Positions 49,982-63,885 of a stretch of 64,000 nt of DNA are shown here, in pieces. The stretch comes from Auanema rhodensis (taxonomy: Eukaryota > Nematoda > Chromadorea > Rhabditida > Rhabditidae), in the NCBI GenBank assembly GCA_964057225.1, contig OZ059894.1:24272476-24336475 (forward strand), in the 5' to 3' direction. Within the stretch, counting starts at the first letter, position 1. Each line of letters begins with the position of its first letter. Position numbers and translations under genes: made by a program. The notes beneath the pieces were generated by a model, which worked only from the letters and a program-made list of their open reading frames with translations, was not told the DNA's origin and did not search any database.

Positions 49982-52093
49982 TTTGAAATTTACGTGAACT
50001 TTAATTTATGCTAATTAAATGTACACGTGATGTGCACTTGGTATGTAACTCGCTTCACGTGAAAGATAAAGAGATGCGGTTTTCAAAATTAGATTCCCCA
50101 TGTCCATATTAGTCTAAAAACAAATTTTTATTGATATTGGTTCATGGTAACCATGACTTTGAAATTTACGTGAACTTTAATTTATGCTAATTAAATGTAC
50201 ACGTGATGTGCACTTGGTATGTAACTCGCTTCACGTGAAAGATAAAGAGATGCGGTTTTCAAAATTAGATTCCCCATGTCCATATTATACTAAAAACAAG
50301 TTTTTATTGATATTGGTTCATGGTAACCATGACTTTGAAATTTACGTGAACTTCAATTTATGCTAATTAAATGTACACGTGATGTGCACTTGGTATGTAA
50401 CTCGCTTCACGTGAAAGATAAAGAGATGCGGTTTTCAAAATTAGATTCCCCATGTCCATATTAGTCTAAAAACAAATTTTTATTGATATTGGTTCATGGT
50501 AACCATGACTTTGAAATTTACGTGAACTTTAATTTATGCTAATTAAATGTACACGTGATGTGCACTTGGTATGTAACTCGCTTCACGTGAAAGATAAAGA
50601 GATGCGGTTTTCAAAATTAGATTCCCCATGTCCATATTAGTCTAAAAACAAATTTTTATTGATATTGGTGCATGGTAACCATGACTTTGAAATTTACGTG
50701 AACTTTAATTTATGCTAATTAAATGTACACGTGATGTGCACTTGGTATGTAACTCGCTTCACGTGAAAGATAAAGAGATGCGGTTTTCAAAATTAGATTC
50801 CCCATGTCCATATTAGTCTAAAAACAAATTTTTATTGATATTGGTTCATGGTAACCATGACTTTGAAATTTACGTGAACTTCAATTTATGCTAATTAAAT
50901 GTACACGTGATGTGCACTTGGTATGTAACTCGCTTCACGTGAAAGATGAAGAGATGCGGTTTTCAAAATTAGATTCCCTATGTCCATATTAGTCTAAAAA
51001 CAAATTTTTATTGATATTGGTTCATGGTAACCATGACTTTGAAATTTACGTGAACTTTAATTTATGCTAATTAAATGTACACGTGATGTGCACTTGGTAT
51101 GTAACTCGCTTCACGTGAAAGATAAAGAGATGCGGTTTTCAAAATTAGATTGCCCATGTCCATATTAGTCTAAAAACAAATTTTTATTGATATTGGTGCA
51201 TGGTAACCATGACTTTGAAATTTACGTGAACTTTAATTTATGCTAATTAAATGTACACGTGATGTGCCCTTGGTATGTAACTCGCTTCACGTGAAAGATA
51301 AAGAGATGCGGTTTTCAAAATTAGATTCCCCATGTCCATATTAGTCTAAAAACAAATTTTTATTGATATTGGTGCATGGTAACCATGACTTTGAAATTTA
51401 CGTGAACTTTAATTTATGCTAATTAAATGTACACGTGATGTGCACTTGGTATGTAACTCGCTTCACGTGAAAGATAAAGAGATGCGGTTTTCAAAATTAG
51501 ATTCCCCATGTCCATATTAGTCTAAAAACAAATTTTTATTGATATTGGTTCATGGTAACCATGACTTTGAAATTTACGTGAACTTTAATTTATGCTAATT
51601 AAATGTACACGTGATGTGCACTTGGTATGTAACTCGCTTCACGTGAAAGATAAAGAGATGCGGTTTTCAAAATTAGATTCCCCATGTCCATATTAGTCTA
51701 AAAACAAATTTTTATTGATATTGGTGCATGGTAACCATGACTTTGAAATTTACGTGAACTTTAATTTATGCTAATTAAATGTACACGTGATGTGCACTTG
51801 GTATGTAACTCGCTTCACGTGAAAGATAAAGAGATGCGGTTTTCAAAATTAGATTCCCCATGTCCATATTAGTCTAAAAACAAATTTTTATTGATATTGG
51901 TGCATGGTAACCATGACTTTGAAATTTACGTGAACTTTAATTTATGCTAATTAAATGTACACGTGATGTGCACTTGGTATGTAACTCGCTTCACGTGAAA
52001 GATAAAGAGATGCGGTTTTCAAAATTAAATTTCCCATGTCCATATTAGTCTAAAAACAAATTTTTATTGATATTGGTGCATGGTAACCATGAC
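49982..52093 (+). repeat. 12-monomer block, copy 2 (partner at 43822-45933)
   Basis: Monomers 285-296 follow the same order as 250-261. Monomer 286 (50158) is unusual in having three changes close together (about 50286-50300): 'ATTATACTAAAAACAAG' for ATTAGTCTAAAAACAAA. This also removes the stop at p129-131. Monomers 293-296 are shared with the adjoining 6-mer. Confidence 0.8.
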
Positions 52094-53501
52094 TTTGAAA
52101 TTTACGTGAACTTTAATTTATGCTAATTAAATGTACACGTGATGTGCACTTGGTATGTAACTCGCTTCACGTGAAAGATAAAGAGATGCGGTTTTCAAAA
52201 TTAGATTCCCCATGTCCATATTAGTCTAAAAACAAATTTTTATTGATATTGGTTCATGGTAACCATGACTTTGAAATTTACGTGAACTTTAATTTATGCT
52301 AATTAAATGTACACGTGATGTGCACTTGGTATGTAACTCGCTTCACGTTAAAGATAAAGAGATGCGGTTTTCAAAATTAGATTCCCCATGTCCATATTAG
52401 TCTAAAAACAAATTTTTATTGATATTGGTTCATGGTAACCATGACTTTGAAATTTACGTGAACTTTAATTTATGCTAATTAAATGTACACGTGATGTGCA
52501 CTTGGTATGTAACTCGCTTCACGTGAAAGATAAAGAGATGCGGTTTTCAAAATTAGATTCCCCATGTCCATATTAGTCTAAAAACAAATTTTTATTGATA
52601 TTGGTTCATGGTAACCATGACTTTGAAATTTACGTGAACTTTAATTTATGCTAATTAAATGTACACGTGATGTGCACTTGGTATGTAACTCGCTTCACGT
52701 GAAAGATAAAGAGATGCGGTTTTCAAAATTAGATTCCCCATGTCCATATTAGTCTAAAAACAAATTTTTATTGATATTGGTGCATGGTAACCATGACTTT
52801 GAAATTTACGTGAACTTTAATTTATGCTAATTAAATGTACACGTGATGTGCACTTGGTATGTAACTCGCTTCACGTGAAAGATAAAGAGATGCGGTTTTC
52901 AAAATTAGATTCCCCATGTCCATATTAGTCTAAAAACAAATTTTTATTGATATTGGTGCATGGTAACCATGACTTTGAAATTTACGTGAACTTTAATTTA
53001 TGCTAATTAAATGTACACGTGATGTGCACTTGGTATGTAACTCGCTTCACGTGAAAGATAAAGAGATGCGGTTTTCAAAATTAAATTTCCCATGTCCATA
53101 TTAGTCTAAAAACAAATTTTTATTGATATTGGTGCATGGTAACCATGACTTTGAAATTTACGTGAACTTTAATTTATGCTAATTAAATGTACACGTGATG
53201 TGCACTTGGTATGTAACTCGCTTCACGTGAAAGATAAAGAGATGCGGTTTTCAAAATTAGATTCCCCATGTCCATATTAGTCTAAAAACAAATTTTTATT
53301 GATATTGGTTCATGGTAACCATGACTTTGAAATTTACGTGAACTTTAATTTATGCTAATTAAATGTACACGTGATGTGCACTTGGTATGTAACTCGCTTC
53401 ACGTTAAAGATAAAGAGATGCGGTTTTCAAAATTAGATTCCCCATGTCCATATTAGTCTAAAAACAAATTTTTATTGATATTGGTTCATGGTAACCATGA
53501 C
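51390..53501 (+). repeat. Tandem 6-mer HOR (2 x 1056 bp)
   Basis: Monomers 293-298 and 299-304 match at 1056 bp. The order is B, B-G161, B-G161, 'AAATTTCCC' (52027/53083), B, and 'CACGTTAAAG' with 'CCCCATG' (about 52345/53401). Confidence 0.85.
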
Positions 53502-54557
53502 TTTGAAATTTACGTGAACTTTAATTTATGCTAATTAAATGTACACGTGATGTGCACTTGGTATGTAACTCGCTTCACGTTAAAGATAAAGAGATGCGGT
53601 TTTCAAAATTAGATTCCCCCTGTCCATATTAGTCTAAAAACAAATTTTTATTGATATTGGTTCATGGTAACCATGACTTTGAAATTTACGTGAACTTTAA
53701 TTTATGCTAATTAAATGTACACGTGATGTGCACTTGGTATGTAACTCGCTTCACGTGAAAGATAAAGAGATGCGGTTTTCAAAATTAGATTCCTCATGTC
53801 CATATTAGTCTAAAAACAAATTTTTATTGATATTGGTTCATGGTAACCATGACTTTGAAATTTACGTGAACTTCAATTTATGCTAATTAAATGTACACGT
53901 GATGTGCACTTGGTATGTAACTCGCTTCACGTGAAAGATAAAGAGATGCGGTTTTCAAAATTAGATTCCTCATGTCCATATTAGTCTAAAAACAAATTTT
54001 TATTGATATTGGTTCATGGTAACCATGACTTTGAAATTTACGTGAACTTCAATTTATGCTAATTAAATGTACACGTGATGTGCACTTGGTATGTAACTCG
54101 CTTCACGTGAAAGATGAAGAGATGCGGTTTTCAAAATTAGATTCCCTATGTCCATATTAGTCTAAAAACAAATTTTTATTGATATTGGTTCATGGTAACC
54201 ATGACTTTGAAATTTACGTGAACTTTAATTTATGCTAATTAAATGTACACGTGATGTGCACTTGGTATGTAACTCGCTTCACGTGAAAGATAAAGAGATG
54301 CGGTTTTCAAAATTAGATTCCCCATGTCCATATTAGTCTAAAAACAAATGTTTATTGATATTGGTTCATGGTAACCATGACTTTGAAATTTACGTGAACT
54401 TTAATTTATGCTAATTAAATGTACACGTGATGTGCACTTGGTATGTAACTCGCTTCACGTGAAAGATAAAGAGATGCGGTTTTCAAAATTAGATTCTTCA
54501 TGTCCATATTAGTCTAAAAACAAATTTTTATTGATATTGGTTCATGGTAACCATGAC
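52974..54557 (+). repeat. 9-mer HOR, copy 1 (1584 bp)
   Basis: Monomers 302-310 are marked in order by 'AAATTTCCC', plain B, 'CGTTAAAG', 'CGTTAAAG' plus 'CCCCCTG', 'CCTCATG', C21 with 'CCTCATG', type A, 'AAATGTTTATT' (54350) and 'TTCTTCATG' (about 54495). It is distinct from the 9-mers at 21 and 23 kb. Confidence 0.9.
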
Positions 54558-56141
54558 TTTGAAATTTACGTGAACTTTAATTTATGCTAATTAAATGTAC
54601 ACGTGATGTGCACTTGGTATGTAACTCGCTTCACGTGAAAGATAAAGAGATGCGGTTTTCAAAATTAAATTTCCCATGTCCATATTAGTCTAAAAACAAA
54701 TTTTTATTGATATTGGTGCATGGTAACCATGACTTTGAAATTTACGTGAACTTTAATTTATGCTAATTAAATGTACACGTGATGTGCACTTGGTATGTAA
54801 CTCGCTTCACGTGAAAGATAAAGAGATGCGGTTTTCAAAATTAGATTCCCCATGTCCATATTAGTCTAAAAACAAATTTTTATTGATATTGGTTCATGGT
54901 AACCATGACTTTGAAATTTACGTGAACTTTAATTTATGCTAATTAAATGTACACGTGATGTGCACTTGGTATGTAACTCGCTTCACGTTAAAGATAAAGA
55001 GATGCGGTTTTCAAAATTAGATTCCCCATGTCCATATTAGTCTAAAAACAAATTTTTATTGATATTGGTTCATGGTAACCATGACTTTGAAATTTACGTG
55101 AACTTTAATTTATGCTAATTAAATGTACACGTGATGTGCACTTGGTATGTAACTCGCTTCACGTTAAAGATAAAGAGATGCGGTTTTCAAAATTAGATTC
55201 CCCCTGTCCATATTAGTCTAAAAACAAATTTTTATTGATATTGGTTCATGGTAACCATGACTTTGAAATTTACGTGAACTTTAATTTATGCTAATTAAAT
55301 GTACACGTGATGTGCACTTGGTATGTAACTCGCTTCACGTGAAAGATAAAGAGATGCGGTTTTCAAAATTAGATTCCTCATGTCCATATTAGTCTAAAAA
55401 CAAATTTTTATTGATATTGGTTCATGGTAACCATGACTTTGAAATTTACGTGAACTTCAATTTATGCTAATTAAATGTACACGTGATGTGCACTTGGTAT
55501 GTAACTCGCTTCACGTGAAAGATAAAGAGATGCGGTTTTCAAAATTAGATTCCTCATGTCCATATTAGTCTAAAAACAAATTTTTATTGATATTGGTTCA
55601 TGGTAACCATGACTTTGAAATTTACGTGAACTTCAATTTATGCTAATTAAATGTACACGTGATGTGCACTTGGTATGTAACTCGCTTCACGTGAAAGATG
55701 AAGAGATGCGGTTTTCAAAATTAGATTCCCTATGTCCATATTAGTCTAAAAACAAATTTTTATTGATATTGGTTCATGGTAACCATGACTTTGAAATTTA
55801 CGTGAACTTTAATTTATGCTAATTAAATGTACACGTGATGTGCACTTGGTATGTAACTCGCTTCACGTGAAAGATAAAGAGATGCGGTTTTCAAAATTAG
55901 ATTCCCCATGTCCATATTAGTCTAAAAACAAATGTTTATTGATATTGGTTCATGGTAACCATGACTTTGAAATTTACGTGAACTTTAATTTATGCTAATT
56001 AAATGTACACGTGATGTGCACTTGGTATGTAACTCGCTTCACGTGAAAGATAAAGAGATGCGGTTTTCAAAATTAGATTCTTCATGTCCATATTAGTCTA
56101 AAAACAAATTTTTATTGATATTGGTTCATGGTAACCATGAC
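54558..56141 (+). repeat. 9-mer HOR, copy 2 (1584 bp)
   Basis: Monomers 311-319 repeat all nine markers of 302-310 in order at 1584 bp ('AAATTTCCC' 53083/54667, 'AAATGTTTATT' 54350/55934). I saw no private differences in the marker sites. This is also the left part of a larger duplicated block. Confidence 0.9.
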
Positions 56142-57901
56142 TTTGAAATTTACGTGAACTTTAATTTATGCTAATTAAATGTACACGTGATGTGCACTTG
56201 GTATGTAACTCGCTTCACGTGAAAGATAAAGAGATGCGGTTTTCAAAATTAGATTCCCCATGTCCATATTAGTCTAAAAACAAATTTTTATTGATATTGG
56301 TTCATGGTAACCATGACTTTGAAATTCACGTGAACTTCAATTTATGCTAATTAAATGTACACGTGATGTGCACTTGGTATGTAACTCGCTTCACGTGAAA
56401 GATAAAGAGATGCGGTTTTCAAAATTAGATTCCCCATGTCCATATTAGTCTAAAAACAAATTTTTATTGATATTGGTTCATGGTAACCATGACTTTGAAA
56501 TTTACGTGAACTTCAATTTATGCTAATTAAATGTACACGTGATGTTCACTTGGTATGTAACTCGCTTCACGTGAAAGATAAAGAGATGCGGTTTTCAAAA
56601 TTAGATTCCCCATGTCCATATTAGTCTAAAAACAAATTTTTATTGATATTGGTTCATGGTAACCATGACTTTGAACTTTACGTGAACTTTAATTTATGCT
56701 AATTAAATGTACACGTGATGTGCACTTGGTATGTAACTCGCTTCACGTGAAAGATAAAGAGATGCGGTTTTCAAAATTAGATTCCCCATGTCCATATTAG
56801 TCTAAAAACAAATTTTTATTGATATTGGTGCATGGTAACCATGACTTTGAAATTTACGTGAACTTTAATTTATGCTAATTAAATGTACACGTGATGTGCA
56901 CTTGGTATGTAACTCGCTTCACGTGAAAGATGAAGAGATGCGGTTTTCAAAATTAGATTCCCTATGTCCATATTAGTCTAAAAACAAATTTTTATTGATA
57001 TTGGTTCATGGTAACCATGACTTTGAAATTTACGTGAACTTTAATTTATGCTAATTAAATGTACACGTGATGTGCACTTGGTATGTAACTCGCTTCACGT
57101 GAAAGATAAAGAGATGCGGTTTTCAAAATTAGATTCCCCATGTCCATATTAGTCTAAAAACAAATTTTTATTGATATTGGTTCATGGTAACCATGACTTT
57201 GAAATTTACGTGAACTTTAATTTATGCTAATTAAATGTACACGTGATGTGCACTTGGTATGTAACTCGCTTCACGTGAAAGATAAAGAGATGCGGTTTTC
57301 AAAATTAGATTCCTCATGTCCATATTAGTCTAAAAACAAATTTTTATTGATATTGGTTCATGGTAACCATGACTTTGAAATTTACGTGAACTTTAATTTA
57401 TGCTAATTAAATGTACACGTGATGTGCACTTGGTATGTAACTCGTTTCACGTGAAAGATAAAGAGATGCGGTTTTCAAAATTAGATTCCCCATGTCCATA
57501 TTAGTCTAAAAACAAATTTTTATTGATATTGGTGCATGGTAACCATGACTTTGAAATTTACGTGAACTTTAATTTATGCTAATTAAATGTACACGTGATG
57601 TGCCCTTGGTATGTAACTCGCTTCACGTGAAAGATAAAGAGATGCGGTTTTCAAAATTAGATTCCCCATGTCCATGTTAGTCTAAAAACAAATTTTTATT
57701 GATATTGGTTCATGGTAACCATGACTTTGAAATTTACGTGAACTTTAATTTATGCTAATTAAATGTACACGTGATGTGCTCTTGGTATGTAACTCGCTTC
57801 ACGTGAAAGATAAAGAGATGCGGTTTTCAAAATTAGATTCCCCATGTCCATATTAGTCTAAAAACAAATTTTTATTGATATTGGTTCATGGTAACCATGA
57901 C
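54558..57901 (+). repeat. 19-monomer segmental block, left copy
   Basis: Monomers 311-329 correspond to 335-352. After the 9-mer come B, 'AATTCACGTG' with C21 (about 56327), 'GATGTTCAC' (about 56546), 'TTGAACTTTAC' (about 56676), T21/G87/T118, B, 'CCTCATG', 'CTCGTTTCAC' (57443), 'GCCCTTGG' with 'CCATGTTAG', and 'GTGCTCTTGG' (57780). Several of these markers are seen only here and in the right copy. Confidence 0.9.
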
Positions 57902-58781
57902 TTTGAAATTTACGTGAACTTTAATTTATGCTAATTAAATGTACACGTGATGTGCACTTGGTATGTAACTCGCTTCACGTGAAAGATAAAGAGATGCGGT
58001 TTTCAAAATTAGATTGCCCATGTCCATATTAGTCTAAAAACAAATTTTTATTGATATTGGTGCATGGTAACCATGACTTTGAAATTTACGTGAACTTTAA
58101 TTTATGCTAATTAAATGTACACGTGATGTGCCCTTGGTATGTAACTCGCTTCACGTGAAAGATAAAGAGATGCGGTTTTCAAAATTAGATTCCCCATGTC
58201 CATATTAGTCTAAAAACAAATTTTTATTGATATTGGTGCATGGTAACCATGACTTTGAAATTTACGTGAACTTTAATTTATGCTAATTAAATGTACACGT
58301 GATGTGCACTTGGTATGTAACTCGCTTCACGTGAAAGATAAAGAGATGCGGTTTTCAAAATTAGATTCCCCATGTCCATATTAGTCTAAAAACAAATTTT
58401 TATTGATATTGGTTCATGGTAACCATGACTTTGAAATTTACGTGAACTTTAATTTATGCTAATTAAATGTACACGTGATGTGCACTTGGTATGTAACTCG
58501 CTTCACGTGAAAGATAAAGAGATGCGGTTTTCAAAATTAGATTCCCCATGTCCATATTAGTCTAAAAACAAATTTTTATTGATATTGGTGCATGGTAACC
58601 ATGACTTTGAAATTTACGTGAACTTTAATTTATGCTAATTAAATGTACACGTGATGTGCACTTGGTATGTAACTCGCTTCACGTGAAAGATAAAGAGATG
58701 CGGTTTTCAAAATTAGATTCCCCATGTCCATATTAGTCTAAAAACAAATTTTTATTGATATTGGTGCATGGTAACCATGAC
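57902..58781 (+). repeat. Linking monomers 330-334
   Basis: Five monomers separate the two segmental blocks: 'ATTGCCC', 'GCCCTTGG', B, B-G161, B-G161. They repeat monomers 291-295 (offset 39 monomers, 6864 bp), and that correspondence runs on into the block to monomer 337. Confidence 0.75.
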
Positions 58782-60189
58782 TTTGAAATTTACGTGAACT
58801 TTAATTTATGCTAATTAAATGTACACGTGATGTGCACTTGGTATGTAACTCGCTTCACGTGAAAGATAAAGAGATGCGGTTTTCAAAATTAAATTTCCCA
58901 TGTCCATATTAGTCTAAAAACAAATTTTTATTGATATTGGTGCATGGTAACCATGACTTTGAAATTTACGTGAACTTTAATTTATGCTAATTAAATGTAC
59001 ACGTGATGTGCACTTGGTATGTAACTCGCTTCACGTGAAAGATAAAGAGATGCGGTTTTCAAAATTAGATTCCCCATGTCCATATTAGTCTAAAAACAAA
59101 TTTTTATTGATATTGGTTCATGGTAACCATGACTTTGAAATTTACGTGAACTTTAATTTATGCTAATTAAATGTACACGTGATGTGCACTTGGTATGTAA
59201 CTCGCTTCACGTTAAAGATAAAGAGATGCGGTTTTCAAAATTAGATTCCCCATGTCCATATTAGTCTAAAAACAAATTTTTATTGATATTGGTTCATGGT
59301 AACCATGACTTTGAAATTTACGTGAACTTTAATTTATGCTAATTAAATGTACACGTGATGTGCACTTGGTATGTAACTCGCTTCACGTTAAAGATAAAGA
59401 GATGCGGTTTTCAAAATTAGATTCCCCCTGTCCATATTAGTCTAAAAACAAATTTTTATTGATATTGGTTCATGGTAACCATGACTTTGAAATTTACGTG
59501 AACTTTAATTTATGCTAATTAAATGTACACGTGATGTGCACTTGGTATGTAACTCGCTTCACGTGAAAGATAAAGAGATGCGGTTTTCAAAATTAGATTC
59601 CTCATGTCCATATTAGTCTAAAAACAAATTTTTATTGATATTGGTTCATGGTAACCATGACTTTGAAATTTACGTGAACTTCAATTTATGCTAATTAAAT
59701 GTACACGTGATGTGCACTTGGTATGTAACTCGCTTCACGTGAAAGATGAAGAGATGCGGTTTTCAAAATTAGATTCCCTATGTCCATATTAGTCTAAAAA
59801 CAAATTTTTATTGATATTGGTTCATGGTAACCATGACTTTGAAATTTACGTGAACTTTAATTTATGCTAATTAAATGTACACGTGATGTGCACTTGGTAT
59901 GTAACTCGCTTCACGTGAAAGATAAAGAGATGCGGTTTTCAAAATTAGATTCCCCATGTCCATATTAGTCTAAAAACAAATGTTTATTGATATTGGTTCA
60001 TGGTAACCATGACTTTGAAATTTACGTGAACTTTAATTTATGCTAATTAAATGTACACGTGATGTGCACTTGGTATGTAACTCGCTTCACGTGAAAGATA
60101 AAGAGATGCGGTTTTCAAAATTAGATTCTTCATGTCCATATTAGTCTAAAAACAAATTTTTATTGATATTGGTTCATGGTAACCATGAC
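58782..60189 (+). repeat. Third copy of the 53-56 kb 9-mer, reduced to 8 monomers
   Basis: Monomers 335-342 carry the 9-mer markers in order without the C21 'CCTCATG' unit. Both tandem copies at 52974-56141 have that unit, so its absence is best read as a one-monomer deletion in this copy. Confidence 0.85.
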
Positions 60190-61949
60190 TTTGAAATTTA
60201 CGTGAACTTTAATTTATGCTAATTAAATGTACACGTGATGTGCACTTGGTATGTAACTCGCTTCACGTGAAAGATAAAGAGATGCGGTTTTCAAAATTAG
60301 ATTCCCCATGTCCATATTAGTCTAAAAACAAATTTTTATTGATATTGGTTCATGGTAACCATGACTTTGAAATTCACGTGAACTTCAATTTATGCTAATT
60401 AAATGTACACGTGATGTGCACTTGGTATGTAACTCGCTTCACGTGAAAGATAAAGAGATGCGGTTTTCAAAATTAGATTCCCCATGTCCATATTAGTCTA
60501 AAAACAAATTTTTATTGATATTGGTTCATGGTAACCATGACTTTGAAATTTACGTGAACTTCAATTTATGCTAATTAAATGTACACGTGATGTTCACTTG
60601 GTATGTAACTCGCTTCACGTGAAAGATAAAGAGATGCGGTTTTCAAAATTAGATTCCCCATGTCCATATTAGTCTAAAAACAAATTTTTATTGATATTGG
60701 TTCATGGTAACCATGACTTTGAACTTTACGTGAACTTTAATTTATGCTAATTAAATGTACACGTGATGTGCACTTGGTATGTAACTCGCTTCACGTGAAA
60801 GATAAAGAGATGCGGTTTTCAAAATTAGATTCCCCATGTCCATATTAGTCTAAAAACAAATTTTTATTGATATTGGTGCATGGTAACCATGACTTTGAAA
60901 TTTACGTGAACTTTAATTTATGCTAATTAAATGTACACGTGATGTGCACTTGGTATGTAACTCGCTTCACGTGAAAGATGAAGAGATGCGGTTTTCAAAA
61001 TTAGATTCCCTATGTCCATATTAGTCTAAAAACAAATTTTTATTGATATTGGTTCATGGTAACCATGACTTTGAAATTTACGTGAACTTTAATTTATGCT
61101 AATTAAATGTACACGTGATGTGCACTTGGTATGTAACTCGCTTCACGTGAAAGATAAAGAGATGCGGTTTTCAAAATTAGATTCCCCATGTCCATATTAG
61201 TCTAAAAACAAATTTTTATTGATATTGGTTCATGGTAACCATGACTTTGAAATTTACGTGAACTTTAATTTATGCTAATTAAATGTACACGTGATGTGCA
61301 CTTGGTATGTAACTCGCTTCACGTGAAAGATAAAGAGATGCGGTTTTCAAAATTAGATTCCTCATGTCCATATTAGTCTAAAAACAAATTTTTATTGATA
61401 TTGGTTCATGGTAACCATGACTTTGAAATTTACGTGAACTTTAATTTATGCTAATTAAATGTACACGTGATGTGCACTTGGTATGTAACTCGTTTCACGT
61501 GAAAGATAAAGAGATGCGGTTTTCAAAATTAGATTCCCCATGTCCATATTAGTCTAAAAACAAATTTTTATTGATATTGGTGCATGGTAACCATGACTTT
61601 GAAATTTACGTGAACTTTAATTTATGCTAATTAAATGTACACGTGATGTGCCCTTGGTATGTAACTCGCTTCACGTGAAAGATAAAGAGATGCGGTTTTC
61701 AAAATTAGATTCCCCATGTCCATGTTAGTCTAAAAACAAATTTTTATTGATATTGGTCCATGGTAACCATGACTTTGAAATTTACGTGAACTTTAATTTA
61801 TGCTAATTAAATGTACACGTGATGTGCTCTTGGTATGTAACTCGCTTCACGTGAAAGATAAAGAGATGCGGTTTTCAAAATTAGATTCCCCATGTCCATA
61901 TTAGTCTAAAAACAAATTTTTATTGATATTGGTTCATGGTAACCATGAC
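58782..61949 (+). repeat. 18-monomer segmental block, right copy, one monomer shorter
   Basis: Monomers 335-352 repeat 311-329, first at 4224 bp ('AAATTTCCC' 54667/58891, 'CGTTAAAG' 55161/59385), then at 4048 bp ('AAATGTTTATT' 55934/59982, 'CGTTTCAC' 57443/61491, 'GCTCTTGG' 57780/61828). The 176-bp change in offset is the loss of the C21 'CCTCATG' monomer (316) from this copy or its gain in the left one. A private change is 'GGTCCATGG' near 61758. The pattern ends at monomer 353 (type A). Confidence 0.9.
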
Positions 61950-63885
61950 TTTGAAATTTACGTGAACTTCAATTTATGCTAATTAAATGTACACGTGATG
62001 TGCACTTGGTATGTAACTCGCTTCACGTGAAAGATGAAGAGATGCGGTTTTCAAAATTAGATTCCCTATGTCCATATTAGTCTAAAAACAAATTTTTATT
62101 GATATTGGTTCATGGTAACCATGACTTTGAAATTTACGTGAACTTTAATTTATGCTAATTAAATGTACACGTGATGTGCACTTGGTATGTAACTCGCTTC
62201 ACGTGAAAGATAAAGAGATGCGGTTTTCAAAATTAGATTCCCCATGTCCATATTAGTCTAAAAACAAATTTTTATTGATATTGGTGCATGGTAACCATGA
62301 CTTTGAAATTTACGTGAACTTTAATTTATGCTAATTAAATGTACACGTGATGTGCACTTGGTATGTAACTCGCTTCACGTGAAAGATGAAGAGATGCGGT
62401 TTTCAAAATTAGATTCCCTATGTCCATATTAGTCTAAAAACAAATTTTTATTGATATTGGTTCATGGTAACCATGACTTTGAAATTTACGTGAACTTTAA
62501 TTTATGCTAATTAAATGTACACGTGATGGGCACTTGGTATGTAACTCGCTTCACGTGAAAGATAAAGAGATGCGGTTTTCAAAATTAGATTCCCCATGTC
62601 CATATTAGTCTAAAAACAAATTTTGATTGATATTGGTGCATGGTAACCATGACTTTGAAATTTACGTGAACTTCAATTTATGCTAATTAAATGTACACGT
62701 GATGTGCACTTGGTATGTAACTCGCTTCACGTGAAAGATGAAGAGATGCGGTTTTCAAAATTAGATTCCCTATGTCCATATTAGTCTAAAAACAAATTTT
62801 TATTGATATTGGTTCATGGTAACCATGACTTTGAAATTCACGTGAACTTTAATTTATGCTAATTAAATGTACACGTGATGTGCACTTGGTATGTAACTCG
62901 CTTCACGTGAAAGATAAAGAGATGCGGTTTTCAAAATTAGATTCCCCATGTCCATGTTAGTCTAAAAACAAATTTCTATTGATATTGGTGCATGGTAACC
63001 ATGACTTTGAAATTTACGTGAACTTTAATTTATGCTAATTAAATGTACACGTGATGTGCACTTGGTATGTAACTCGCTTCACGTGAAAGATAAAAAGATG
63101 CGGTTTTCAAAATTAAATTTCCCATGTCCATATTAGTCTAAAAAAAAATTTTTATTGATATTGGTGCATGGTAACCATGACTTTGAAATTTACGTGAACT
63201 TTAATTTATGCTAATTAAATGTACACGTGATGTGCACTTGGTATGTAACTCGCTTCACGTGAAAGATAAAGAGATGCGGTTTTCAAATATAGATTCCCCA
63301 TGTCCATATTAGTCTAAAAACAAATTTTTATTGATATTGGTTCATGGTAACCATGACTTTGAAATTTACGTGAACTTTAATTTATGCTAATTAAATGTAC
63401 ACGTGATGGGCACTTGGTATGTAACTCGCTTCACGTGAAAGATAAAGAGATGCGGTTTTCAAAATTAGATTCCCCATGTCCATATTAGTCTAAAAACAAA
63501 TTTTTATTGATATTGGTGCATGGTAACCATGACTTTGAAATTTACGTGAACTTTAATTTATGCTAATTAAATGTACACGTGATGGGCACTTGGTATGTAA
63601 CTCGCTTCACGTGAAAGATAAAGAGATGCGGTTTTCAAAATTAGATTCCCCATGTCCATATTAGTCTAAAAACAAATTTTTATTGATATTGGTGCATGGT
63701 AACCATGACTTTGAAATTTACGTGAACTTTAATTTATGCTAATTAAATGTACACGTGATGTGCACTTGGTATGTAACTCGCTTCACGTGAAAGATAAAGA
63801 GATGCGGTTTTCAAAATTAGATTCCCCATGTCCATATTAGTCTAAAAACAAATTTTTATTGATATTGGTTCATGGTAACCATGAC
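61950..63885 (+). repeat. Right segment, monomers 353-363, with a 5-mer module
   Basis: Monomers 356-360 (62478-63357) read: G52 with T148G; A; 'AATTCACGTG' with 'CCATGTTAG' and 'ATTTCTATT'; 'AAAAAG/AAATTTCCC' with C140A; 'CAAATATAG'. A new G52 monomer follows at 361 (880 bp later) and another at 362. Monomers 356-358 match 267-269 (offset 89) while 359-361 match 265-267 (offset 94). This is a cyclic shift, implying an ancestral tandem 5-mer. Confidence 0.8.

Noticed and set aside
50184-50366. Second 60-codon plus-strand ORF, nearly the same protein
   Set aside because: Same monomer frame with the stop removed by a different change (TAG to TAT near 50287). Similarity to the first ORF only reflects satellite similarity. 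Two independent stop losses among 363 copies is not evidence of selection for coding.
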